Positions 52,837 through 61,492 of a DNA stretch of 64,000 nt are shown one piece after another. The notes below the pieces were generated by a model. That model ran no database searches. It worked only from the letters and a program-made list of their open reading frames with translations, and was not told where the DNA came from. A program made the translations under genes and the position numbers. Source of the DNA: CAWFSE01 sp963697565 (GTDB lineage Bacteria > Actinomycetota > Actinomycetes > CAVWCF01). The stretch's first letter is position 1. Every line of letters starts with the position of its first letter. The DNA is taken from contig CAVOOM010000008.1 of the NCBI GenBank assembly GCA_963697565.1, positions 620,001-684,000 of the forward strand, given 5' to 3'.

Positions 52837-53895
52837 TCAGGCGCCGCGGCGAGCCGCTCGCCGGCCTAGCGATGGCCGGGCATGGGGCGCGGCCCCCGTC
52901 GACCCGCGGACCACGAGCTCGGGCCGGAAGACGTACTCGTCATGGGGCGCGGGCACGCCGGCGATCTCGTCGAGCAGGGCGCCCACGGCCGCGGTGGCCA
53001 TCGCGTGCACCGATTGGCGGACCGTCGTGAGCGGCGGGTCGGTGAACGCGATCAGCGGGCTGTCGTCGTAGCCCACGACCGACACGTCGTCTGGGACCCG
53101 AAGGCCGCGGGACCGGGCGGCGCGGACGGCGCCGAGCGCCATCAGATCCGAGCCGCAGACGAGGGCGGTCGCGCCCTGGTCAAGCAGCCGGCCGGCGGCG
53201 GCCTGGCCGCCCTCGACGGAGTACAGCGAGTGCGCGATCCAGCCCCGGGCCTCGGCGGCGGTGAGGTCGAGGCGCTCGCTCAGGGCAGCGGTGAAGCCCC
53301 GGGTCTTGCGGATCACCGGCACGAAGCGCTCCGGGCCGACCGCCAGACCGATCTTGGTGTGGCCGAGGGCAGCGAGGTGGACGACCGCGAGGTCCATCGC
53401 GACGGCGTCGTCGTCGGAGATGAACGGAGCCTCGAGATCGTCGATCCGCCCGTTGACGAAGACCACGGGCAGTCCGCGCTCGACGAGCGCGTGGTAGCGG
53501 GCGTGGTCGGCGGCGGTGTCGGCGTGCAGCCCCGAGATGAAGACGATGCCCGAGACGCCTCGCTCAAGCAGCAACTCGATGTAGTCGTCCTCGGTCACGC
53601 CGCCCGGTGTCTGGGCGCAGAGGACCGGGGTGAAGCCGTGTTGGGCCAGCACACTCTCGATCGCCTGGGCGAACGCAGGGAAGATCGGATTGTCAAGTTG
53701 AGGGACGATCAGGCCCACCAAGCCGGCGCTGCGGGTGCGCAGCCGAGCGGGGCGCTCGTAGCCGAGCACATCGAGGGCGATCAGCACGCGTTGCCGAGTC
53801 GCGTTGGCCACGCCAGGCTTGGCGTTGAGCACCCGGCTGACGGTCGCCTCGCTGACGCCGGACTGCGCGGCGATGTCGGCTAGGCGTGCGGTCAT
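52837..53895 (-). CDS. LacI-family transcriptional regulator
   Basis: A 352-residue repressor. The N-terminal HTH is RLADIAAQSGVSEATVSRVLN, with the hinge GYERPARLRTRSAGLVGLIV leading into a periplasmic-binding-protein-like sugar-sensing domain (LVGLIVPQLDNPIFPAFAQA, CGSDLMALGAV, VVGYDDSPLIAFTDPPLTTV). Divergent from the sugar ABC transporter at 54031, which it very likely represses until the sugar binds. The ATG at 53895 places the HTH at the usual residue 3. Confidence 0.93.
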   Translation of the reverse strand: MTARLADIAAQSGVSEATVSRVLNAKPGVANATRQRVLIALDVLGYERPARLRTRSAGLVGLIVPQLDNPIFPAFAQAIESVLAQHGFTPVLCAQTPGGVTEDDYIELLLERGVSGIVFISGLHADTAADHARYHALVERGLPVVFVNGRIDDLEAPFISDDDAVAMDLAVVHLAALGHTKIGLAVGPERFVPVIRKTRGFTAALSERLDLTAAEARGWIAHSLYSVEGGQAAAGRLLDQGATALVCGSDLMALGAVRAARSRGLRVPDDVSVVGYDDSPLIAFTDPPLTTVRQSVHAMATAAVGALLDEIAGVPAPHDEYVFRPELVVRGSTGAAPHARPSLGRRAARRGA

Positions 53896-53908
53896 GGCCG
53901 CGACTGTA

Positions 53909-53980
53909 CTGCAACGATATCGGACACGATCCGCAACAATCGCGCAACGTTCTGAAACTTCTTGCTAGGTTCTGTCAGAA
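53909..53980. promoter_or_regulatory. LacI operator region for the sugar transporter
   Basis: The 135-base divergent gap has several LacI-like half sites: GCAACG at 53911 next to the palindrome CGATATCG, GCAAC at 53933, and GCAACGTT at 53944 containing the central AACGTT common in LacI operators. A perfect 11-base palindrome TTCTGTCAGAA lies at 53970-53980, beside a possible -10 TAGGTT (53966-53971). Confidence 0.5.
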
Positions 53981-54030
53981 GGCCCACTCCACTCAGGCCG
54001 CACCGGCGGCCGCCGAACCGAGGAGAGCAC

Positions 54031-55314
54031 ATGCGACGCACGATCAAAGGGTTGGCTGCGCTCGGCGTAGTCGCCCTCGCCCTCACCGCCTGCGGTGGCG
54101 AGCGACGGCGACACGGACAGCGGCTCGGCCACGTCCGGCTCGATCACGTTCTGGGACACCTCGAACGTCAAGGAGCAGCCGGTCTTCAAGGAGCTCGTCG
54201 ACAAGTTCACCGCGGAGTACCCCGACATCAAGGTCACCTACACCCCGGTGCCCTTCGAGGGCGGCCAACCAGAAGTTCACCACCGCGGCGCAGGCCGGCT
54301 CGGGCGCGCCCGACGTCTTCCGCTCGGACGTGGGCTGGGTCCCCCAGTTCGCCCAGAAGGGCTTCCTCCTCGACGTCGAGGGCACCCCCGCGGGTGAGGG
54401 CCTCGACGGCTTCCTCGCCGGCCCGCTCGCGACCGGCGAGTACGACGGCAAGCAGTACGGCGTCCCGCAGGTGACCGACGCCCCCGCGCTGCTCTACAAC
54501 AAGGCCCTGCTGGCCAAGGCCGGCGTCGAGGTCCCCAAGACCTGGGCCGACGTGAGCGCTGCCGCCCCCAAGCTCAAGGCGGCCGGGGTCGAGACCCTGC
54601 AGACCGTGGGTGACGACACCTACTTCATCCAGTGCTGGCTGTTCGGCGACGGTGGCTCGCTCGTCGACTCCAAGGCCAAGAAGATCACGGTCAACGACCC
54701 CGAGTCGGTCTCCGGCATGACGACCCGCCTCAACATGCAGAACGAGGGCACCATCGTCAAGGACCTGTCCTCGGACGCCTACAACAACATGATGAAGGCG
54801 TTCAAGGCCGGCACCGTCGCGATGATCACCAACGGCCCCTGGTCGGTCTCGGAGATCCTCGAGGGCGACGCGTTCAAGGCTGACGCGACCAACCTCGGCG
54901 TTGCCGTGATGCCGGGTGGCACCGAGGCCGGCAGCTCCCCGGTCGGCGGCCACGACTACGTGATCTACGCCGGCAGCAAGGCCACGGATGCCGCGGCGAC
55001 GTTTGTCGCGTACATGTCCAGCGTCGAGAGCCAGGCGTTCATCAGCTCTCAGCTCCCGCTGCTTCCCACGCAGAAGGACGCCTACACCGACCCGGCCGTG
55101 ACCGGTGGCACCGCTGCCGCCCTGATCGAGGCCTTCGGCCCGGTGATGGACGCGGCGACCGCTCGCCCGTCGGTGCCGATCGACCTGTTCACCTCGTCGG
55201 TTCGCGCCGAGATGGGCAAGATCCTGGCCGGGTCCACCCCGGTCCAGACCGGCCTCGACGTCGTCGCGGCCGAGTACCTCAAGGGTCTGGAGAGCTTCGG
55301 CTACTCCGACTGCA
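54031..55314 (+). CDS. Sugar ABC transporter binding protein (frameshifted)
   Basis: About 425 residues. A lipoprotein signal (GVVALALTAC) leads into ITFWDTSNVKEQPVFKELVDKF and, in a third frame, FTTAAQAGSGAPDVFRSDVGW, the extracellular binding-protein family 1 signature used for maltose and other oligosaccharides. Breaks are at about 54100 and 54270. The frame then stays open past a strong hairpin at 55337; removing the C at 55313 gives a TGA exactly there, so that is the probable end. GAGGAG precedes the ATG. It opens the operon with two permeases and an ATPase under the LacI gene. Confidence 0.87.
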
Positions 55315-55336
55315 GTTCGCAGCGACCCAGCAGGAT

Positions 55337-55374
55337 CGCGGGGCCCGGACAGCGTCAGCCGTCCGGGCCCCGCG
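55337..55374 (+). terminator. Hairpin after sugar binding protein
   Basis: CGCGGGGCCCGGAC pairs perfectly with GTCCGGGCCCCGCG, a 14-base stem with a 10-base loop. There is no T tract, as is usual in GC-rich genomes. It separates the binding-protein gene from its permeases and probably keeps binding-protein mRNA more abundant than the rest. Confidence 0.75.
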
Positions 55375-55512
55375 CCCGTTGGGCCCGAGACCGATTCGAT
55401 TCGGCGTTTTCCCGCATGCGGGGCGAGCGGCTGGGACAAGATGGGCGCGGCGCTGATGAGGGCGTGAGCCTTCCGCAGTCGCCTGCCAGCGAGCCACGAG
55501 GAGGCGGTGCAG

Positions 55513-56505
55513 ATGAGCGGCGGCGCACAGCCAGCGGTTCTCTCCCACGATGAGGACGACGTCCCGACAGGCGCAAGCCGCCGGGCCGGCTCCGGCAGAG
55601 CTACGACAAGTACTGGTACGCCTGGGCGATGGTTCTGCCGGTCGTGGTGGTGCTGCTGGTCCTGGTGGCCTACCCCATGCTGCAGGGCATCTACTACTCG
55701 TTCACCAACGCCAACGGATCCAACGTCGCCCGCACGATCGGCGCGAACGAGATCCCGGCCACCTTCACCACGGTGGGCCTGCAGAACTACATCGACGTGT
55801 TCACCAGCGCCGACTTCTGGTCGGTGCTCGGCTGGACCGTCGTCTGGACCGGCGTCTGCGTCTTCATGCACTACCTGCTCGGCCTGCTGACGCGCGCTCA
55901 TGCTCAACCGGCCGATGCGGGGGCGCGCGGTCTACCGCATCCTGCTGATCATCCCGTGGGCCGTGCCCGCCTTCGTCAGCACGTTCGCCTGGCGGTTCAT
56001 CTTCAACACCCAGTACGGGCTGCTCAACATCGCGCTCGACTGGATCGGCCTCGGCCCGTACGGGTGGCTGGAGGAGCCAACCCTCGCGCGGTTCTCGGTG
56101 ATCCTCGTCAACGTCTGGATCGGGTTCCCGTTCATGATGGTCGCCATCCTCGGCGGGATGCAGGCCATCGCGCCCGAGCTCTACGAGGCCGCCGAGGTGG
56201 ACGGTGCCACCCCCTGGCAGCGGTTCTGGTCGGTGACGGTGCCGGGCCTGCGCCCGGTGAGCGCCACGGTGATCCTGTTGGGGACCATCTGGACGTTCAA
56301 CATGTTCACGATCATCTACCTGATGACGGGCGGGGGCCCGGGCGGCAGCACGAACATCCTGGTCACCTTCGCCTACAACATCGGCTTCACCGGGACCGCC
56401 GACTACGCGCTGGCCTCGACCTACGGCGTGATCATCCTGTCCATCCTGCTCGTCTACTCGATGGTCTATCGACGGGCGCTGCGGGCCCAGGGCGAGGTGT
56501 GGTGA
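55513..56505 (+). CDS. Sugar ABC transporter permease, MalF type (frameshifted)
   Basis: About 330 residues. The N-terminal piece MSGGAQPAVLSHDEDDVP is joined to SYDKYWYAWAMVLPVVVVLL after a break at about 55600, and to LMLNRPMRGRAVYRILLIIP after a break at about 55893. The EAA loop is YEAAEVDGATPWQRFWSVTVPG, the MalF-type hallmark, near residue 225. Six membrane helices. GAGGAGG precedes the ATG. The gene ends one base before the next permease. Confidence 0.87.
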
Positions 56506-56506
56506 C

Positions 56507-57418
56507 ATGAGCTACGTCGAGATGTCGTCCGAGGCCGACCAGGCCGTCGCCCGGACCGCCAAGCCGGCCCGCAAGGTGCGCAAGCGCGGCCAGCGCGGCC
56601 CGCTCGCCTCGATCGGGCTGCACGCCGCGCTGATCGCCTTCGTGCTGTTCGCGATCATCCCGGTGCTGTGGCTGATCACCACCTCGTTCAAGCCCAACAC
56701 CGAGATCCTGTCGGCCGACTACAACATCTGGTCGCCCGACGCCTCGCTGGCCAACTACGACCAGCTGCTCAACGACACGCAGTTCCCGACCTGGTTCAAG
56801 AACTCCGTGATCGTCGCCTTCTTCACCATGCCCTGGGCATCCTGGTCTCGGCCACCGCCGGCTACGCCGTGAGCCGCTTCCGGTTCCCCGGCTACCGGCC
56901 GCTGATGTGGACCTTCCTCATCGTCCAGATGTTCCCGATCTCGATCCTCATCGTGTCGATCTACACGATCATGGTGCGGCTCGGGCTCCTCGACACGCTA
57001 CGCGTCGCTGGTGATCGCGTACCTGGCCACCGCGGTGCCGTTCACGGCGTGGCTGCTCAAGGGGTACTTCGACTCCATCCCCGTGGACATCGACGAGGCC
57101 GGGCGGGTCGACGGCCTCAACCCGTTCGGAACGTTCTGGCGGCTGATCCTGCCGCTGGCCCGCCCCGGGCTCGCGGTCACCGCGTTCTACACGTTCCTCA
57201 CGGCCTGGGGCGAGGTGGCGTACGCCCAGACCTTCCTGATCAGCGCCGAGAAGTACACCCTCGCCGTCGGCATCCAGACCTTCGTCGGCCAGTTCCTCAC
57301 CGAGTGGGGCCTGCTGACCGCGGCCGGCGTCCTCATCATGATCCCGGCGATGATCGTCTTCTTCTTCGCCCAGAAGCACCTGGTGGCCGGCCTGACCGCC
57401 GGTGGCACGAAGGGCTGA
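56507..57418 (+). CDS. Sugar ABC transporter permease, MalG type (frameshifted)
   Basis: About 302 residues. LASIGLHAALIAFVLFAIIPVLW forms helix 1, GYAVSRFRFPGYRPLMWTFL and MFPISILIVSIYTIM follow after a break at about 56835, and the EAA loop IDEAGRVDGLNPFGTFWRLILP comes after a second break at about 57003. Ends FFFAQKHLVAGLTAGGTKG, the usual MalG C-terminus that docks on the ATPase. Partner of the permease at 55513. Confidence 0.88.
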
Positions 57419-57505
57419 CCTCTCGACCCGCACCCGCAACGACCCCTGTTCGCCCTCCACAACGGATCGTCCGGCACGTACCTGCCGGTGGAAGGAATGA
57501 TGAGC

Positions 57506-58593
57506 ATGGCCGGCGTCACGTACGACAAGGCAACCCGGATCTACCCCGGCACGGAGAAGCCGGCGGTGGACGCCCTTGACCTCGAGATCGGCGATGGCGA
57601 GTTCCTCGTCGTGGTCGGCCCCTCGGGCTGCGGCAAGTCCACCGCGCTGCGCATGCTCGCCGGCCTGGAGGACATCGACGCCGGGGCGATCCGGATCGGC
57701 GGGCGCGACGTCACGCACCTGCCGCCGAAGGACCGGGACATCGCGATGGTGTTCCAGAACTACGCGCTCTACCCGCACATGAGCGTCGCCGACAACATGG
57801 GGTTCGCCCTGAAGATCGCGGGCATGGGCAAGGAGGACATCAAGGCGCGCGTGGCCGAGGCCGCCAAGCTGCTCGACCTCGAGCCGTACCTCGAGCGCAA
57901 GCCGAAGGCGCTGTCCGGCGGGCAGCGCCAGCGGGTGGCCATGGGCCGGGCGATCGTCCGCAAGCCCCAGGTCTTCCTGATGGACGAGCCGCTGTCGAAC
58001 CTCGACGCCAAGCTGCGCGTCCAGACCCGCACCCAGATCGCCTCGCTGCAGACCCGGCTCGGCATCACCACCGTCTACGTCACGCACGACCAGATCGAGG
58101 CGATGACGATGGGCGACCGGGTCGCCGTGCTCAAGGACGGCCTGCTGATGCAGGTGGGCACCCCCCGGCGGCTCTACGACCACCCGGACAACGTCTTCGT
58201 GGCGGGCTTCATCGGCTCGCCGGCGATGAACCTGGTCGAGGCCAAGCTCAGCGAGCAGGGCGCCGCGCTCGGCAACGGCGTCATGCCGATCGAGCGCGAG
58301 ATCCTGGACGCGGCCGCCCGCACAGGGCGACAAGACCATCACCCTCGGCTTCCGCCCCGAGGACCTGCGGATCGGGGAGGAGGGCGTTCCCGTCGAGGTC
58401 GGCCTCGTCGAGGAGCTCGGCGCCGACGCCTACGTCTACGGGCTGGTGGCCCAGGCCGACGGGACGAAGAAGGACGTGGTCGTCCGCACCGACGGCCGGC
58501 GCCCGCCGGCCAGGGGCGAGACGATCAACGTCACGATCGTGCCCGGCCACAGCCACGTGTTCTCGACCTCCACCGGGCAGCGGCTCGGCTAGC
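57506..58593 (+). CDS. Sugar ABC transporter ATPase, MalK/MsmX type (frameshifted)
   Basis: About 361 residues. AGVTYDKATRIYPG is the family start; Walker A GPSGCGKST, LSGGQRQRVAMGRA, Walker B FLMDEPLSNLDAK and VTHDQIEAMTMGDR follow. The C-terminal regulatory domain (LGFRPEDLRIGEEG ... STSTGQRLG) is in shifted frames, broken at about 58327 and again at 58560 where TTT should read TT. It energises the two permeases. AAGGA nine bases upstream favours the ATG at 57506; in-frame ATGs at 57497 and 57500 are alternatives. Confidence 0.9.
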
Positions 58594-58626
58594 GCCCGCC
58601 GCACCCACCCATCGACCGGAGCCGCG

Positions 58627-59911
58627 ATGCCCCTGCAGGCGACCGCGGCCCCGGACGACCCCGATCTGCTCTTCCTGCCCTGGGCCGTGCCCTTGGCGGA
58701 GTGGCCGCAAGACCAGCTGGTGTCGCTGCCGCGCGGCATCTCGCGGCACGTCGTGCGCTTCGTGCGGATGGGCGGGCGGGTCTACGCGGTCAAGGAGGTC
58801 GGCGAGCACCTCGCCCGCCACGAGTACCGGCTGCTGCGCGACCTCGGCTCGGCTGCGCGTCCCCTGCGTCGAGGCGGTGGGCGTCGTGACCGGCCGGGAG
58901 ACCCCGGAGGGCGAGCCGCTCGACCCCGCGCTGGTCACCCGGCACCTGGAGTTCTCGCTTCCCTACCGCGCGCTGTTCTCCTCGACGCTGCGGCCGGACA
59001 CCGCGGTGCGCCTGCTGGACGCGCTCAGCCTGCTGATCGTCCGGCTGCACCTGACCGGCTTCGCCTGGCTGGACTGCTCGCTGTCGAACACCCTCTTCCG
59101 CCGCGACGCCGGGTCCTTCGCCGCGTACCTCGTCGACGCCGAGACGGGCGAGCTGCACGATGCGTTGACCGACGGGCAGCGCCAGCACGACCTCGAGATC
59201 GCGCGGGTCAACATCTTCGGCGAGCTCTCGGACCTGCAGGCCGGGGGAATGCTGCACGACTCCATCGACCCGCTGGCGACCGCGGACTCGGTGATCGAGC
59301 GCTACTCCGGCCTGTGGGAGGAGCTGACCCGCACCGAGACGGTCCCGGTCGGCCAGCGCCATCTGGTGGACGCGCGGATCCGCCGGCTCAACGACCTGGG
59401 GTTCGACGTGGCCGAGGTGTCGCTCACGGTCGAGCCCGGCGGCTGGGGCGTGTCGATGCGCCCGCAGGTGGTGGACCCGGGGCACCACTCCGGCCGGCTG
59501 CTGCGGCTGACCGGGATCGACGCCGAGGAGAACCAGGCGCGTCGGCTGCTCAACGACCTCGATGCCTACCGGGCCGAGTCGGGCCCGGCTGGGGGTGGCA
59601 TCGAGGAGGTGGCCCACCGCTGGGTGGCCGAGGTCTTCGAGCCCGTGGTGCGGTCGATCCCGCGGGAGCTGCGGGGCAAGCTCGAGCCGGCCGAGGTGTT
59701 TCACGAGGTGCTCGAGCACCGATGGTTCCTGTCCGAGCGGGAGGGGCGCGATGTCGGCATGCAGGCGGCGGCCGCCAGCTACCTGGCCGAGGTGCTGACC
59801 ACCAAGCCGGACGAGCAGTCCGTGCTCGGCACGCGCGTCGGCACGCCGTCGGACGACACGGCGGCGCTGCGCCTCGTGCTGCCGGTCGAGTCGCCCGAAC
59901 CGCGCCCGTAG
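58627..59911 (+). CDS. DUF4032 kinase-like protein (frameshifted)
   Basis: About 427 residues. The N-terminal half is a degenerate kinase-like fold: YAVKEVGEHLARHEYRLLRDL (possible Lys/Glu pair), LTGFAWLDCSLSNTLFRR as a catalytic-loop relic (Asp ... Asn) and YLVDAETGE in place of DFG. The C-terminal half (about 200-425) is the DUF4032 domain, with LVDARIRRLNDLGFDVAEV and HRWVAEVFEPVV. One break at about 58857. Actinobacterial family of unknown role, annotated near LPS-kinase folds. Cotranscribed with the ABC genes. Confidence 0.8.
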
Positions 59912-59921
59912 GGTGGCGGGC

Positions 59922-60884
59922 ATGCACGGACCCCCCGTCGACCCGCGGCCGATCGAGGTGTGGCGCGGCGTCGACCAGGTGCCGCGCGACCTCGGACCGG
60001 TGGTCGCCGTGATCGGCGTCTTCGACGGCGTCCACCGCGGGCACCGGGTGATCATCGATGCGGCCGTCCGGCGGGCACGGGCCGCGGGGATTCGTTGCGT
60101 GGCGGTCACGTTCGACCCCCACCCATCCGAGGTGGTCCGGCCCGGCACGCACCCGGCGCTGCTGGCCACTGTGGCGCGCCGCGCCGAGCTGCTTGGGGAG
60201 GCGGGCGTCGAGGGGGTGCTCGTGCTGCACTTCTCGCCCGCGCTCGCCCGGCTCACCCCGGCGGAGTTCGTCGACCGCGTCCTCGTCCAGGGGCTCGGGG
60301 CCGTCGCCGTCGTCGTCGGCTCGAACTTCCGGTACGGCCACCGCGCGGTGGGCAGCGTCGAGACGCTGCGCGAATCGGGCGCGAAGGCCGGCTTCAGCGT
60401 CGAGGGGGTCGCACTGGTGGGGGAGGGCGGGGTCACCTGGTCCTCGACGTACGTGCGCCAATGCGTCGCCGAGGGCGACATCGAGGCGGCGGCCGACGCG
60501 CTGGGCCGCCCGCACCGGATCGAGGGCCTGGTGGTGCACGGCGACCACCGAGGCCGCATCTTGGGCTACCCCACCGCCAACCTGTCCCTCCCGCTCCACA
60601 CGGCGGTGCCCGCCGACGGGGTGTACGCGGGCTGGCTGCGTCGCGAGGACGGGGCGACGCTGCCGGCGGCCATCAGCATCGGGACGAACCCGACATTCGA
60701 CGGGTCCGACCGCCGCGTGGAGGCATACGTCCTCGACCGCGACGACCTCGACCTGTACGGCGAGCACGTGGCCATCGACTTCGTCACCCGGCTGCGCGCC
60801 ATGCTGCGCTTCGACGCCGTCGAGGCCCTGCTCGAGCAGATGGCCGCCGACGTCGGGGCGGCCCGCGCGGCGCTGGTACCCTGA
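59922..60884 (+). CDS. ribF: Bifunctional riboflavin kinase / FAD synthetase
   Basis: An intact protein of about 320 residues. The FAD synthetase half has VIGVFDGVHRGHRVII and TFDPHPSEV plus SNFRYGHRAVGSV; the riboflavin kinase half has GRILGYPTANLSLP and NPTFDGSDRRVEAYVLD. It makes FMN and then FAD from riboflavin and ATP. An in-frame GTG nine bases earlier is possible. In many actinobacteria ribF follows truB directly; here about 8 kb intervenes. Confidence 0.94.
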   Translation: MHGPPVDPRPIEVWRGVDQVPRDLGPVVAVIGVFDGVHRGHRVIIDAAVRRARAAGIRCVAVTFDPHPSEVVRPGTHPALLATVARRAELLGEAGVEGVLVLHFSPALARLTPAEFVDRVLVQGLGAVAVVVGSNFRYGHRAVGSVETLRESGAKAGFSVEGVALVGEGGVTWSSTYVRQCVAEGDIEAAADALGRPHRIEGLVVHGDHRGRILGYPTANLSLPLHTAVPADGVYAGWLRREDGATLPAAISIGTNPTFDGSDRRVEAYVLDRDDLDLYGEHVAIDFVTRLRAMLRFDAVEALLEQMAADVGAARAALVP

Positions 60885-60969
60885 GGGAGCCGTTTGATCG
60901 GCCGCGGATCCAGAGTGCCCGGGTGGATGTGCCCCGGCGCGCCGCGCAGCCTCACTGAAAAGGAGAGCA

Positions 60970-61239
60970 ATGTCGCTCGACACTGCCACCAAGAAGCAGA
61001 TCATGACCGAGTACGCGACCGTCGAGGGCGACACCGGCTCCCCTGAGGTCCAGATCGCGATGCTCACCCGCCGCATCTCGGACCTGACCGAGCACCTCAA
61101 GGAGCACAAGCACGACCACCACAGCCGCCGCGGGCTGCTGCTGCTGGTCGGCCAGCGCCGCCGGCTGCTCAACTACCTGGCCAAGACCGACATCGCGCGC
61201 TACCGGTCGCTCATCGAGCGGCTGGGCCTGCGCCGCTAG
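60970..61239 (+). CDS. rpsO: 30S ribosomal protein S15
   Basis: The complete 89-residue S15: TGSPEVQIAMLTRRISDLTEHL and HSRRGLLLLVGQRRRLLNYL carry the 16S rRNA-binding helices. AAAAGGAG sits five bases before the ATG. A TACCCT hexamer at 60877-60882, at the end of ribF, is the probable -10 of the rpsO promoter. It binds the central domain of 16S rRNA early in 30S assembly. Confidence 0.97.
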   Translation: MSLDTATKKQIMTEYATVEGDTGSPEVQIAMLTRRISDLTEHLKEHKHDHHSRRGLLLLVGQRRRLLNYLAKTDIARYRSLIERLGLRR

Positions 61240-61248
61240 TCGTCGGCA

Positions 61249-61283
61249 CGAGGGGAGCGCGCCCACCTGGGCCGCTCCCCTCG
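61249..61283 (+). terminator. rpsO-pnp intergenic hairpin
   Basis: CGAGGGGAGCG pairs with CGCTCCCCTCG, and inside it GCCC pairs with GGGC across a four-base loop, giving about 15 base pairs with one bulge. It begins ten bases after the rpsO stop. It may act as a terminator or, as known for rpsO-pnp in Escherichia coli and Streptomyces, as an RNase III site for control of PNPase. Confidence 0.75.
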
Positions 61284-61492
61284 GCACAACCGCGGCACAC
61301 GCGCAGCTCCGCCGCCGCGCACAACTGAATACCCCCACCCCCATTGGGGGGACCGCGCCTGACTGGGCCGTCGGTCCTCGGTGGTGGGGCCCGGAGCCCG
61401 GCGGACCGCCGAGCGCGACCGAGCCCCTCGATCGAAGACCGGCAGACGAGCCCCGTGGCGTGGCCCCCCGCGAACCCGTGAGGAGGGCACCC
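61284..61492 (+). other. Long untranslated leader of pnp
   Basis: 209 bases without a credible gene. It contains a compact palindrome CCCCCA-T-TGGGGG (61338-61350) and ends with a strong AGGAGG seven bases before the pnp GTG. Long structured pnp leaders are the site of PNPase self-regulation in other bacteria. Confidence 0.5.

Noticed and set aside
57488..59911. An 807-residue ATPase-DUF4032 fusion protein
   Set aside because: The middle stretch (58330-58850) is out-of-frame low-complexity; correct frames give two separate genes with a stop at 58591 and a new ATG at 58627.
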